The notes under the pieces are model-generated. The model was not told the DNA's origin. It searched no databases and saw only the letters and a list, made by a program, of their open reading frames with translations. Shown here one piece after another: positions 1-11,555 of a stretch of 64,000 nt of DNA. The stretch covers positions 558,001 to 622,000 of the forward strand of contig JAJKFH010001359.1 in the NCBI GenBank assembly GCA_023333565.1, read 5' to 3'. A program made the translations under genes and the position numbers. Source of the DNA: Puffinus mauretanicus. Taxonomy: Eukaryota; Chordata; Aves; Procellariiformes; Procellariidae. The first letter of the stretch is position 1. Each line of letters starts with the position of its first letter.

Positions 1-1270
1 TCCAGCACCTCCATGTCCTCCTTGGAGTGAGGGGCCCAAAACTGAACACAGTATTCAAGAAAACTGAACACAGTATTCGAGGTGTGGCCTCACCAGTGCC
101 GAGTACAGGGGCATGATCATTTCCCTGGTCCTGCTGGCCACACTATTTCTGATACAGGCCAGGATGCCATTAGCCTTCTTGGCCACCTGGGCACACTGCC
201 AGCTCATGTTCAGCCAGCTGTCAACCAGCACCCCCAGGTCCTTTTCTTCTGGGCAGCTTTCCAGCCACTCTTCCCCAAGCCTGTAGCATTGCCTGGGGTT
301 GTTGTGGCCGAAGTGCAGGATCTGGCAGTTGGCCTTGTTAAACCTCCTACAGTTGGCCTTGGCCCATTGATCCAGCCTGTCCAGGTCCCTCTGCAGAGCC
401 TTCCTACACTTGAGCAGATCAACATTCCTGCCCAACTTGGTGTCTTCTGCAAACTTACTGAGGGAGCACTCCATCCCCTCATCCAGATCATTGATAAAGA
501 TATTGAACAGGACCAGCCCCAAAACTGAGCCCCGGGGAACACTGCTTGTGACTGGCCGCCAACTGGATTTAACCCCATTCACCACAACTCTCTGGGCTCG
601 GCTCTCCAGCCGGTTTTTTACCCAGCAAAGAGTACACCTGTCTAAGCTGTGAGCCGCCAGCTTCTCTAGGAGAAGGCTTTACTGAAGTCCGGGTAGATCA
701 CATCCACAGCCTTTCCCTCATCCACTAGGCGGGTCGTCTGGTCATAGAAGATCAGGTTGGTCAAGCAGGACCTGCCTTCCATGAACCCGTACTGGCTGGG
801 CCTGATGCCCTGGTTGTCCTGCATGTGCCTTGTAAGTGCAAGATGAACCGCTCCATAATCTTCCCCAGTACCGAGGTCAGGCTGAAAGCTCCCCGGATCC
901 TCCTTCTGGCCCTTCTTGTAGATGGACATCACATTGGCAAGCCTCCAGTTGTCCGGGACCTCCCCTTTTAACCAGGACTGCTGATAAATGATGGAGTGTG
1001 GCTTGGCAAGCTCCTCCACCAGCTCCCTCAGTACCCTCAGGTGGATCCCATCTGGCCCCATAGACTTGTGAGCATCCAGGTGGCATAGCTGGTTGTTAAC
1101 TGCTTCCTCTTGATTATGGGGAGTTTATTCTGCTCTCTGTCTTCCAGCTCAGAGGGCTGAATACCCTGAGGATAACTGGTCTGACTATTAAAGACTGAGG
1201 CAAAGAAGGCATTAAGTACCTCAGCCTTTTCCTCATCCTCGTTGGCAATGTTCCCCCCTGCATCCAATGA
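1..1270 (-). pseudogene. CR1 ORF2, reverse transcriptase domain (broken, truncated by window edge)
   Basis: This is the reverse transcriptase part of ORF2, spread over three frames. The segment 1,267-1,037 holds the linker (KAEVLNAFFASVFNS). The segment 1,061-666 holds the fingers region from MGPDGIHLRVLREL through IYKKGQKEDPG to the first catalytic block, here [12 protein letters not shown]. The segment 585-55 holds SVPRGSVLG, then [11 protein letters not shown], then the active-site block. That block reads FAEDTK at 436-456: the second Asp of the usual FADD catalytic pair is Glu (codon 445-447), which should abolish activity. After FSKAF the sequence is missing about 20 bases compared with intact CR1 and hits a stop. 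Near the left edge a 22-base duplication (38-81) breaks the frame again. The C-terminal third of ORF2 is outside the window. Confidence 0.92.
38..81. repeat. 22-bp tandem duplication inside the CR1 copy
   Basis: The 19-base string AAAACTGAACACAGTATTC occurs at 38-56 and again at 60-78, an offset of 22. Intact CR1 ORF2 has one copy here, so this is a private duplication in this insertion. Because 22 is not a multiple of three, it also shifts the reading frame. Confidence 0.9.
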
Positions 1271-1514
1271 AGGATGGAGATTCTCCTTGGCTCTCTTTTT
1301 GTTGTTAATATATTTGTAAAAACATTTTTTGTTATCTCTTATGACAGTGGCCAGATTGAGTTCTAGCTGGGCTTTTGCCTTTCTAGTTTTCTCTCTGCGT
1401 GACCTAACGAAATCCCTGTACTCTTCTTGAGTTGCCTGCCCCTTCTTCCAAAAGTGGTAAACTCTCCTTTTTTTTCCTGAGTCCCAGCAAAAGCTCCCTG
1501 TTCAGTCAGGCCAG

Positions 1515-2392
1515 TCATCTTCCCCACCCGTTCTTCTTAAGGCACATGGGGACAGCCTGCTCCTGCGCCTTTAAGACTTCCTTCTTGAATGTCCAGCCTT
1601 CCTGGGCCCCTTTGCCCTTCAAGACTGTCTCCCAAGGGACTCTCTCAACCAGTGTCCTGAGCAGGCCAAAGTTTGCCCTCCGGAAGTCCATGGTAGTGGT
1701 TTTGCTGGCCCCCTTCCTTACTTCACCAAGAATTGAGAAGTCTATCATTTCATGGTCGCTAAGCCCAAGACAGCTTCCAACCACCACATCTCCCACCAGT
1801 CCTTCTCTGTAAACAGCAGGTCAAGCAAGGCACCTCCCCTGGTAGGCTCACTTACCAGCTGTGTCAGGAAGTTCTCTTCCACACGCTCCAGGAGCCTCCT
1901 AGACTGTTTCCTCTCTGCCATGTTGTATTTCCAGCAGACGTCTGGAAAGTTGAAGTCCCCCACGAAAACAAGGGCTAGCGATTGTGAGACTTCTGCCAGC
2001 CACTTGTAGAATGCTTCATCTGCCTCTTCATCCTGGTTAGGTGGTCTATAACAGACTCCCAGCAGGATATCTGCCTTGTTGGCCTTCCCCCTCATTCTTA
2101 CCCACAGGCACTTGACCTTATCATCACAATCGTTGAGCTCCAAGTAATCGAAGCACTCCCTAACGTACAGAGCCACCCCACCACCTCTCCTTCCTTGCCT
2201 GTCCCTTCTGAAGAGCTCATAGCCATCCATTGCAGCACTCCAGTCATGAGAGTCATCCCACCATGTTTCTGTGATGGCGACTAAGTCATAGCTATCCCGC
2301 TGCACAATGGCTTCCAGCTCCTCCTGTTTGCTGGCCATGCTGCGTGCATTGGTGTAGATGCACTTGAGCTGGGCTATCGATTTCGCCCCCAA
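1515..2392 (-). pseudogene. CR1 ORF2, APE-type endonuclease domain (broken)
   Basis: This is the N-terminal part of the CR1 ORF2 polyprotein, the endonuclease that nicks target DNA to prime reverse transcription. From 2,392 the frame reads through the metal-binding Asn region (YTNARSM), the catalytic Glu block (ITETWWDD), a basic stretch (FRRDRQGRRGGG), YRPPNQDEEADE, and the GDFN block. The closing SDHE block (about 1,750-1,765), with its conserved Asp-His pair, lies in another frame, so an indel falls between about 1,750 and 1,810. The second frame (1,796-1,515) continues into the linker (VLKAQEQAVPMC) and ends at a stop. All catalytic motifs can still be seen, so decay has come through indels more than loss of key residues. 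The ATG at 2,392 is the first in this frame; the ancestral start may lie slightly upstream. Confidence 0.92.
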
Positions 2393-2457
2393 CGTTGGCG
2401 TGCCACCCCTAGGCTCTTCTCTAGTGAGCCTGGTTTTATCCCCTTCCCCCTTTGAAC

Positions 2458-3160
2458 CTAGTTTAAAGCCCTCTCGATGAGCCCTGCCAACTCATGAGCG
2501 AGAATCCTTTTCCCCCTGTGAGACAGCTGAACTCCCTCTGTTGCCAGCAGGCCTGGTGCTGCGTAAAGCTCCCCGTGATCAAAAAGGCCAAAATTCCGCC
2601 AATGCCACCAGCCCCTGAGCCACATGTTGATCAGGTGTGTTTTCCTGTTCCTTTCAGTATTCTTCCCTGCCACTGAAGGGATTGAGGAAAACACTACCTG
2701 TGCTCCTGATCCTTCAACCAACCACCCTGGTGCCCTGAAGTCCCTTTTGATCGCTTCTGGACTTCTCTCCACAACCTCATCACTGCCAGCCTGTACAACC
2801 AACAATGGGTAGTAATCAGAGGGCCCTACAGACCAGGGAGTTTCCTAGTAATGTCCTTAACCTGGGCCCCAGGGAGGCAGCAGACCTCCCTGTGGGTTGG
2901 GTCTTGTCAGCATATTGGGCCCTCTGTCCCCCTCAGAAGGGAATCACCTACGACAATTACCCTCCTTTTTTTCTTAACAGAGGTAGTCATAATGCGTGGG
3001 GCTGACTGACTCACCCTAGCAACCCCCTGAATGGACCTTCATCTACATCCTCATTTGTCTGGCCCTCAAGTTCCAGAGCCCCATATCTGTTGTGTAAGGG
3101 CAACTGGGAAGGTGAGGGAGGCCCTTCAGTGTCATACCATTGAAGTGAAGAACTTCTGGT
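2458..3160 (-). pseudogene. CR1 ORF1 remnant with SGNH/GDSL esterase domain
   Basis: The remnant runs from about 3,160 down to the TAG at 2,458-2,460. ORF1 of CR1 elements encodes an RNA-binding and esterase-like protein that assists retrotransposition. Visible parts are an acidic segment reading ALELEGQTNEDVDEG (about 3,090-3,045), then the esterase block I motif VVGDSLLRG (about 2,960-2,930) carrying the nucleophile serine, then a long C-terminal part open from 2,805 to 2,458 that ends in GLIERALN. The late block LSHRGKRIL sits just before the end, where SGNH enzymes carry their catalytic His region. The frame is closed by in-frame stops, including a TGA at 2,907-2,909 about a dozen codons after the GDSL motif. 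That stop fits C-to-T decay of an ancestral CGA codon. Two further stops lie between the acidic segment and the esterase block. ORF2 begins about 65 bases downstream. Confidence 0.85.
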
Positions 3161-6100
3161 AGAGAGCTTTTAGTGAACCCCAGTTTGTATTTCTGGCCGT
3201 CTCTGCTGGCAGCTGTGGATAATACTTCTTGCTCCTTTGCGTGTTATTAAAAAAGTGGTCTCTTCATGACTCACACTAGGGGAAAAAAACCAAAACAATT
3301 CATAAACAGATTCAGTCAATTTCTTAAAATCTCTGCATCCTGGAAACTGAAAGAACAGTCCTCCTTGTTCACTGCACCTATTTGGCCTGAGTTTAGTGCT
3401 TTGTCCTGATAGATAGCAATATACAAATATATTACAGATGAAAAATTATACACTCTCCTTTTAAGCATCACTGGGTATACCAGTATTTGAAATACCTAGG
3501 GGCTCAGATAATTAAACTCAGTTTCCTGTCTCCAGAAGTAGAGTTAACCAAGTGGGGGCCAAAGCAGCATGTGAGCTTCTCAAATGACCTTAATTTGAAC
3601 TTTAAATGCATGGCAAGTTCAGAACATTTCAAGATAAGCTAGTCGACCAAGACTGTTCCTCCCCAGTGCAAGTGAATAGTCTGCAGATATTAAAAGCATA
3701 TCAAGCAGTCCACTACGAATTCAGAAAGTCAGGTCAAATTGGAAACAATTCTACTTTTGAATGTGGTTCAGACTGAAGTATTTTACACACCTCTAACTGA
3801 AATACCAAACTTTAAGAAGTCAGTCGTCAGGAAAGCTAATAACATGAATCAAGAACAGGTCAGGATTCTTTCATGGACTTAAATCCTCTTTGAGCTTTTA
3901 CCATAAGTGAATTTTGTGATTTCAGCTTCACATCAGGGTGTTACACTCTTGCTCAGAAGAATACCCATCCCTGTAAGTTACAGAATCAATTCAGGGGCCA
4001 AAACAAAGTCTCATTCTGAGTCCCTCAGCTCCAAAGGAAGTGTGAGTTTGACCATGGGTTTCTGTGTGAGCTGGCTCAGACTCTGTGTAATGTGCTGATA
4101 CGACCATTTAGTTGTCAGTTTCTGACAGGTGTTCTACGTAATACATGCATATCCCCCATGAACCTATCATGTAAAAAATATAAATAGTTGCACTGTGATT
4201 GCTTCCAGATTTACAGCTTTCTCCAAATGCTAGCAAATCCAGTAAGACTTTTTCCATTGACCTCAACTGACTTTGAATTAAATGCAGAAAGTTATGCCCC
4301 ATAAAAAGGCCTACACTGGTCTGCCTATTGAGACCAGGTACCCTGATAGTGATTCTGTTCCATTCAGTATTTATACCCTTTCCTTCCCACCTAACTCAGT
4401 CATTCCAGAAGAAAAGAATTTTCTCTTGGATTCTGTAACCTTCTTTCTCCTTTCTCATAGAGCTTTTCTGGGGTGACAAGTAGTTAAAATGCGAGTCACC
4501 TTTACTATCAAAGAACTAAGTGTCTTTTCGTAGTTACCTGGGCTGTGTATTACCATAGAAGTGTGAGTCCAGGTATTTGATATTCACACAAAAGAAAGCA
4601 TGTTGACTTACCTAGGGTTGGATCAAGTGTTATCTCATTAACATTAAACAGCTATAATGGGAGAAAGATGAAAATAACTACAGAAACATGAGGAACAACA
4701 AAGATGAAAAGGAAGATGTGAGAACAGGACAAAAACATGGTTCCTTATTTGTAGGGTGAACTTAAAAGCTACCCTTCTCAACCTGCCTGGCTTATAATGT
4801 ATTCAGAAATGGAAATTAATCAGCAGTTGTTTATATCTGTGCAAATCTGGCATGGGGATCTGATATGATAATTAGCAACCGGCAGACTTTGAGACTAAGC
4901 TGCAGCTCTTCTATAGAGATGCCTTTTCCCAGTAATTCTACTCCATAGCCTCAGTATCTGAGCTGTTCCCCTTGTTCTTTTTTCCCCTTGACTTTGATGT
5001 GTGAACATGTTCTTCACCCTTGCTGCTCGAAGTCTAAAGATATTATTCCTTTATATTTGGATCTGTTCAAAATTTTTTGCACTTGATGTGCTTTTCTCTG
5101 CTAAAAAATGTGCCTCATATTGATCATTTCAGATATTTTCGTCTTCTAAGATTAAAAAAAAATGAAAGATTCAAAGGCAAAATGGTCCAATCAAAGCTCA
5201 GTTCAGTCAGGTAGATGTGTTTTATTGCAGTGGTTTGTCAGCCAGTTTGTCTGTCTTTAACTTGATTCCACTTGGTCCTGTTATGAACAAGAAACTTGCT
5301 CAATGTTGATACAGTCAATGTGATGCTGTTATCTCAAACATCCTTACAGCTATTCTAAAATATGCAAGTTCTTTATCACTTCCAGGGTTTTTTAGATGGA
5401 AAAGAGTTATGATATTTCTCCCAGACTGGAGAAAATCTAAATGGTGTGAAAACTGAAGGACTGATTATTGTTTTCACATTCCTTTTCATCAATACAGTCT
5501 CAGAGTTGTTTCAGGAAAAGCATTTGTCTCTTCAGGTTGGATTAGTTTTTTAAGTCCTTCATTTTGAAGAGTCAGTGCAAACAAATCTCCTGCTGATTTC
5601 TCATGGATATTAATTTGCAGAACGGTGGCAGAGATATTAATCCAGTGGGGTCACTTAGAAATTTCATCTGGAGTTGCTGCCATTTTGTTTTGACTTCTTC
5701 CTGATCTCAGCCATATTCTGATATATGAGGGGAAAGTCAAGGTATATAAATGAAGGGGCCACTGGTCAGCTGCTGTACAATTGGAATGTAACCAAACAAA
5801 AGACGTGGTCTCTCTCTAAAACAAGCCATCTATGGCAGGGTATTTTCTTTATTAGTCTCTGCCAGTATGATCCAACTGTCATTAAGAACACTAGTAATCC
5901 TTCCAGTGACATTAAGAAGATTTGGGTCAGAACTCAAAAGAATAATCTTTGTAATTTCTCTGGATTTGAGCACATTATTTGTACGACAACTGAATAATTT
6001 AAATTGCTAGTTTACACTGGTACGAATGTTATTTTAGGTCAAGCTTGTTGTGTATTTCACTATAATTAAAAATAACTCAGTTCCTTCATTTTAGTTAATT

Positions 6101-8353
6101 GGAGGGGTCTACTTAAAGAGGTAGAAAATGAGTAGAAAATGTTTTTCTCATTCTATATTGAATGTTTTAGTAAATGACATTCTTGGCAGAAGTTCTTAAA
6201 CCCTCTACACTTTCATAACTATTGATCTGTTTTTAAAGCACGGAAATTCTGCTGTGATGATGTCATGCACACAAGAACTTGTGTCATGATCTCTAAGCCA
6301 TTACTTCTTTTTACCTAATTTGTATAAAAGTAATTTGGAATATCTAACTTTTCAGATGTTCATGATGTTTGCCTCAGATGACACTGAGAGATTTAAACAC
6401 ATATTTCAATTGTAAAGAAACAATGACTAAGAAAAATATTTAACAGAGAAACGTATTTCTACAGTATTACATCTGACTTGTCATGCACATTTTCTTGAAC
6501 GCATTTACTGTGATTCTCGTGGGGTTTTTTTCTCAGCCATGTTTCACATATTGAGATTTTCCTCTTAAAAAAGTATTACCAATTCACATGCATGTTTAAT
6601 AGGTATAGCTGACTCAGTTAAAAGGACATTATAAATACTTGCAAATCACCCTGAGTTATTCTGAAGTGATGAGAAAGAGGGTAGGAAATCTGTGTCATAA
6701 CGTGAAGGGAGAAATGGATTTGTGGGGATTGACTGCTCCCTTCCAGGTACCGTACAGTGTTATATCACCTCTCCAAGCTATACATGACAGTTCAGACTTG
6801 CTACTGTTCACGAAGTTGTATCTAGACTTACTGTTTGCTAGCATGCAGTATTTGTTATTTTTTCTTGTGGTAGCTGTTGTGCAGTACATGTTGTTGAGTA
6901 ACTCACTGACCCAGAAATCATCCAGATGATGCTTGGTGCAATTTGACGACAGAGACTGAGAAAAGTGTCTTATGGGAGAACTCAGGGAGCAAAAGATCAA
7001 ACTGCTATAGGTTGAGTGTTGTTGATATCTTACAAGTGATTGGATGCAGTCAGGAAACCCTGGGTGTGATTTTCACAGATACTTTTTGGTTTTGGGGTCT
7101 TTAGTCTGGAGTTGAGATTTCCAAGATGCTAAAAGGCTTTAGACATCTTTTATTCATTTTCAAGGAACAGATATAAATCCTGTTAACTGCTTGGTATATT
7201 TAAATTTAGATATCTAGTTCATATCTGTTCTTTGAGTAGTATATTCTGGATGTTTAATATAGCTAGATGATACTAGATGTTAGAGTAAAGGTAAAACATC
7301 CTTGAGTTTGTAAAGAAGGTGATTAGAGACCAGGTTATAAATCTGATCTTAGAGATGTGGAAGGTTTCTAGGAACAGGGTTAAGACAAACACAAATTCTT
7401 CCACTTATTCAATTTGATTTTTTTTTTTTAAATATAAAAAAGGTTTTCCCCTACCTTTTTCTAAAATCCAAGTGAGGGATTAAGATGACAGAGAGCTGGC
7501 AGGAAAATGTTGATGTCTCCTTAAACAGTAGACATTCTGCTACCTCTGTGGCTGTAAGGATTGTGTGAAGGAAATACTAGAATTTTTCTTCAAGACAATA
7601 TGATTCATGGATCCTTGACAACCTCTCATGTTCTGCAGCCACTGAATATTCTCCCTTTATAAATAGGGAAGCTAAGCTGAAAAGAATTGTCGTGTTGCAT
7701 CTTTGTCACTTTCATTCAGAGGAATAATGTGGTTACATTGAGAATACTTACTGGGCTTCCAGTTGTATGAAAAGTGATGCATTCCTTCTTGGCTAAGAGA
7801 TCATTACTTTGAATTTCAGAGGATATCTGGAATATTAATGAGACCAGGATTTAGTGCTCAGTATGTCAGGTTTGGATTCACTGCTCAAGCAGTTATAGTA
7901 AACAGCATGTTTGTTTAGCTGGAGGAAACATACCAGTCATAGTTTTCTTGACCAGTGTCCTGTTCTATCCCAAGGACACAAGCTTTGGATCCACAAAATT
8001 GGCCTTAGTGAAGGATTTATTTTCCTCTTTGACAGTTCTATCTTATTTCTCTTTCCTTCATTCAACAACATTTACCTCCCTAAATGTCTCATCTTGGAGA
8101 TCATGAACCTGCATCAGTCAAGTCAGACAGTGGTCTTCTGAAGTCTATACCAGATGATAAAGTCCATTAAAAGAAGAGTATTGGTCATTTCTGAGTACAT
8201 ACTTTCATGCCAAATAACAGCTGTTTAAACAGGGAAGATGGATTGGTTTTGATATTTGACCGCCTCATGTTTTTTAACTGTCAGGTCATTTCTCTCTCTT
8301 GGATCACTGAATATTTATAACATCTAAATATAAAGCAAAAAAAAAATGCTTCC

Positions 8354-8388
8354 AACATATACATATGTGTGTGTCTGTGTGCATATAG
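8354..8388. repeat. Alternating purine-pyrimidine microsatellite
   Basis: An AT/GT-rich run built from ACATAT, then GTGTGTGTCTGTGTG, then CATATA. It is a short imperfect dinucleotide repeat, likely polymorphic, with no gene nearby. Confidence 0.7.
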
Positions 8389-8440
8389 TAGCTTATGCTG
8401 TTTTCACATAAACAGACTATTCAGCTATAATATGCAGTTG

Positions 8441-8464
8441 AATGATAATTGCAATGATAATTGC
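8441..8464. repeat. 12-bp tandem duplication
   Basis: The unit AATGATAATTGC is present twice without mismatch (8,441-8,452 and 8,453-8,464). The lack of divergence points to a recent slippage event. Confidence 0.85.
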
Positions 8465-11356
8465 AATGCCAAGAATTAGGGGTTATTTAAAAGGTGAATG
8501 AGTAATGGTGAAATGGCTTAGAAGAGCATCTTAAATTCATAATGGTCATTCACATAAATAACACTTTACCATTTCCCATCTGTCATCCTCTGTGAAGATT
8601 TGTGGTACCCTTTGATCAGATGACTTGTCCTTGAAGTACAGTTAGCATTCTAGTGTGAAACATCAACTGTTCTGCTGACAGAATGAGTTCAGTCGGCAAG
8701 CATTAAACGCTCTGTATGGCACTCATCATGGAAACCAAGAATAAAATAGTTTCAGCCTTCGGGCAGAGCAACCTGTACTAATAAGTGTTGTATTAGGATT
8801 ATGAAAGCCTTAATATTTAAAAAAGAATTAATTCTAGTGGCACCAATATTATTAGTTAATTTGTTTTATCAAGCAAAGCAATGAACTGTGGTTACCTCAT
8901 AATCTTGCCAAAGTAGTCACCTCATTGTTTAGGAAGTTCCTTTATTCCTCCCCCCTCCCCCTTATTTTTTATTCAAGTAATTTTTGCAAGTAATTCCTGA
9001 CGTTAGTTCTAAATGTATTGTTCTCCCCAACTTTACATTTTTATATAGTTAGGTCTGTATTATAAAGGGAAGAGCTGACTAATAATGCTGATTGGTAGTG
9101 TGGCAAAAAATTTTAAATGAAAGAATATTACATAACAGTTATATCTCTCCTAATAGAATATATAAATAAGTTAGGTAATATCTGTTCAGGTTTTAGAGTC
9201 CTGATTTTTGATGACCTGATAGTTGAAGAAAATGAGTATCTATTCCCCACTTATCAGCCAGAGAATATCTCTACAGAAGCTATCCAGTCTTAGCATGTGG
9301 GTATAAATTTGGTTGAATTTATTGACTTCAGGCTGAACAGTTGTCATCTTGATGCGTGTAGGCCCCAACTATGCTGTGAGGCAGCTGAACTCTGCAAATT
9401 ACCTCATAGCTTTCATGCTTTCATTATCCACAAGTTCCTTCTGGCTCAAATACCTGAGCTGCCTTTGTGTGAAAATAAAGGCACGAGCACAGTGTACTCC
9501 TGATTTTTGCTTCCCATGTGGAAACAAAAGTAGCTCCAGCAGTCATTTGGAGCTAGGAAACGCTTCCACTACCTACAGTGTAACCTTATCCTTGAAGTTT
9601 GTTCAGTCCCTTTACTTTTTCTAAAATAGATTTTAGATTGATGACAATTAAAGCTGATTAAGGAGCTGACCTTGAAGAAGCCTACCCTGCTGCTTGTATG
9701 GAACAGGGAATACTTAGAACGCAAAGAATTTGAGTATTTGAATAAGGATGATTGCATTTTAAGTAGAGAATTGGATACTCACATAATGGAATTGGAAGAC
9801 TTTCATATATACCCCTCCTACAGGCATTTAAAAGCATTTTAAAATGGAGATGTCTTGACTACATAGAATACTTTGTGTGAGTGCAGATTGCATGTCAAAG
9901 CATAAACACTTCAATGGGAGCTATGCTGCATTTGAGACTGAATGGAGGATACTGTGGATTACTGAAGATTTTATTCTTTTATCACTGTTCAATCAAACAC
10001 AAAATGAGAAAAAATTCTTTTGATATAATAGTGCTGAAATCATTATTCTGTTACATGCAATGAACTTTTATTCTGATATTGGCTCCAGTTTTTCTTTTGC
10101 ATGATGAAGAAATAAAAATTGAGTAACTTTATGAATAAGCTCTTGCAAATTAAAAACATAACAAATGCATGTATATCAAAATATACCTTTCAATTTATTC
10201 ATTCAATAGACCTTTATTTGTTATGCTGACACAGTTACATACACTGAAACATCTAAATATTTGATGATCCACTTCTCTACCAAGTATGAAGTGGACTTAG
10301 ATATTATAAATATGTTAAATCCTCCAACTTCAAGTTCAGCTAATGAATAGATCTTGGATGAATTCTATGAATTTTGCCACTAGCAAACAGATCCCTTTCT
10401 TTAGATGTCTGATGACCCTGAGCAGAAAGTTTTTTAAATAAAATAGTCAATTTTTACGATAGGTTCATAAACTTATATTAACAAAATAAAATAAATAATC
10501 TATCAATTTTATGCATTTTAAGTATAGTCATCTTAGTTCTTTGTTCCGTTTTCAGAAAATGAAAAAACAGTTTATGAGCTTACTCAGTAGGGAATGGGTA
10601 CACTGTTTCCACTGAGACTTAAGATGATTTTAAAGAATGACAGGTATATCTGTAACATTACTCAGATATGGGGAATCCATCCAATTGTCCTCATAATTCC
10701 TAGATGGCATGAGACATTCTGCTGACATTGATTTTCAATTTTTTCCTCCTCCCTCCACAGTCACAACTGAAGTGAGGAACAAGAAAAAGATCTGACAGTT
10801 TCCCACAAAAATTCATTGTCTGCTTTCCGAGTGGGTTGTCCCCCCAAAAGTCTCTAGAGAGGAAAAGGGATGCACTAACTAGCATGACTATGCTTAGCCC
10901 CCTGTGATGCTAATCACAATTATCATCATGTCTTTGAAAGGATGGTTACAGAGCTGAAAGGATTTGTCAATCCTCACTCAGGTACAATAGCTGCAAAATA
11001 AACAATGGATAGAAATTATTTTCTTAAATCATAACATTCATTATTCATGTTATTCATCACGGTGAGATGGACTTAAGTTACAATTTATTGTTGGAATAAT
11101 TTTCTGGGGAGGCAAGATACAATTTTGACCACTCTTTCACATGACAATCTCTTTCTTTAGTGTTCACTGATAGTCGAATTGCTGAAAATTCACTTCCTCA
11201 TAGTCTGAAACAGTCCACATCTGGAGAAATTTTGAGGAATGAAGCAAGACTTCTGTTTCATAGGTAACTTTCCACATGATTAAGGGACAACAGAAGGTTG
11301 TTTTTCCTCTTGTAAGAGGCTAATTCCTTTGCAGTAATGCTGATTATTTTAATATT

Positions 11357-11404
11357 GTTAATATTTGATAAGTGTTAAGTGTTAATATTTGATAAGTGTT
11401 AAGT
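11357..11404. repeat. 24-bp exact tandem duplication
   Basis: A 24-base unit starting GTTAATATTTGATAAGTG occurs twice head to tail without mismatch (11,357-11,380 and 11,381-11,404), followed by the first three bases of a third. The whole is AT-rich and does not resemble a known satellite. Confidence 0.92.
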
Positions 11405-11500
11405 GTTTTAGGAATTTAGAGCCTGGAGTATGCACCCTTTTAGCTAGATTTCATATACATGAAAGCCAGTCTTCTTACTACAAAAATTATAATAATATAT

Positions 11501-11555
11501 GGGTCTGATTCTGCACTCATTCAGGCAAAGCTCATATTGGCTTAGTGGTATGGGT
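11501..11555 (+). repeat. Relic of an old sauropsid interspersed repeat
   Basis: The segment GGGTCTGATTCTGCACTCA, followed by TCAGGCAAAGCTCATATTGG, matches the start of an old dispersed repeat common in turtles, crocodiles and birds. The classical form reads roughly: gggcctgattctgca, then caggcaaaactcccattgact. Similarity fades after about 55 bases. I recognise the type from memory but cannot assign a library name. Confidence 0.55.

Larger units (their letters stand above)
1..3240 (-). mobile_element. CR1-family LINE, degenerate, 3' end outside the window
   Basis: Read on the minus strand, this is a non-LTR retrotransposon of the chicken-repeat-1 (CR1) clade. In 5'-3' order it has a short 5' leader, ORF1 with an SGNH/GDSL esterase domain (about 3,160-2,458), ORF2 with an APE-type endonuclease (2,392-1,515), a linker, and a reverse transcriptase (about 1,270-1). 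CR1 elements copy through an RNA intermediate and target-primed reverse transcription. Most copies in birds are short 3' fragments, so one that reaches ORF1 is fairly long. The copy is dead: ORF2 changes frame at least four times, ORF1 has internal stops, and the catalytic motif of the reverse transcriptase is altered. The right boundary near 3,240 is an estimate from where resemblance to CR1 fades; I could not see a target-site duplication. The 3' UTR and terminal repeat lie left of base 1. Confidence 0.95.
3241..11350. other. AT-rich unique sequence, no gene recognised
   Basis: Eight kilobases of AT-rich DNA with no open frame above about 100 codons and no protein motif I recognise. Short open frames (for example 5,725-5,997 and 6,639-6,929 plus, and 6,695-7,000 minus) look like chance. 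A weakly exon-like 47-nt segment at 3,926-3,972 ends in a GTAAGT donor, but its acceptor has a poor pyrimidine tract and all three frames are open, so it is not called. A GT/AT-rich microsatellite lies at 8,354-8,388 and a small exact duplication at 8,441-8,464. Confidence 0.7.

Noticed and set aside
82..652. Plus-strand open frames of 148 and 80 codons, and a minus frame of 122 codons, over the CR1 element
   Set aside because: They are shadows of the CR1 reverse transcriptase in other frames.
1432..2009. Plus-strand frames of 126 and 85 codons
   Set aside because: Antisense to the CR1 endonuclease and linker; no independent motif.
3926..3972. 47-nt exon-like segment with GTAAGT donor
   Set aside because: The acceptor lacks a proper pyrimidine tract and all three frames are open, so there is no coding evidence.
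4194..4275. Possible further relic of the CATTGACTTCAATGG repeat (TTTTTCCATTGACCTCAACTG)
   Set aside because: Only the central 15-20 bases resemble the family; flanks do not follow.
7655..7700. Possible MIR scrap (TTTATAAATAGGGAAGCTAAG)
   Set aside because: Match of about 20 bases only; the rest of MIR cannot be followed on either side.
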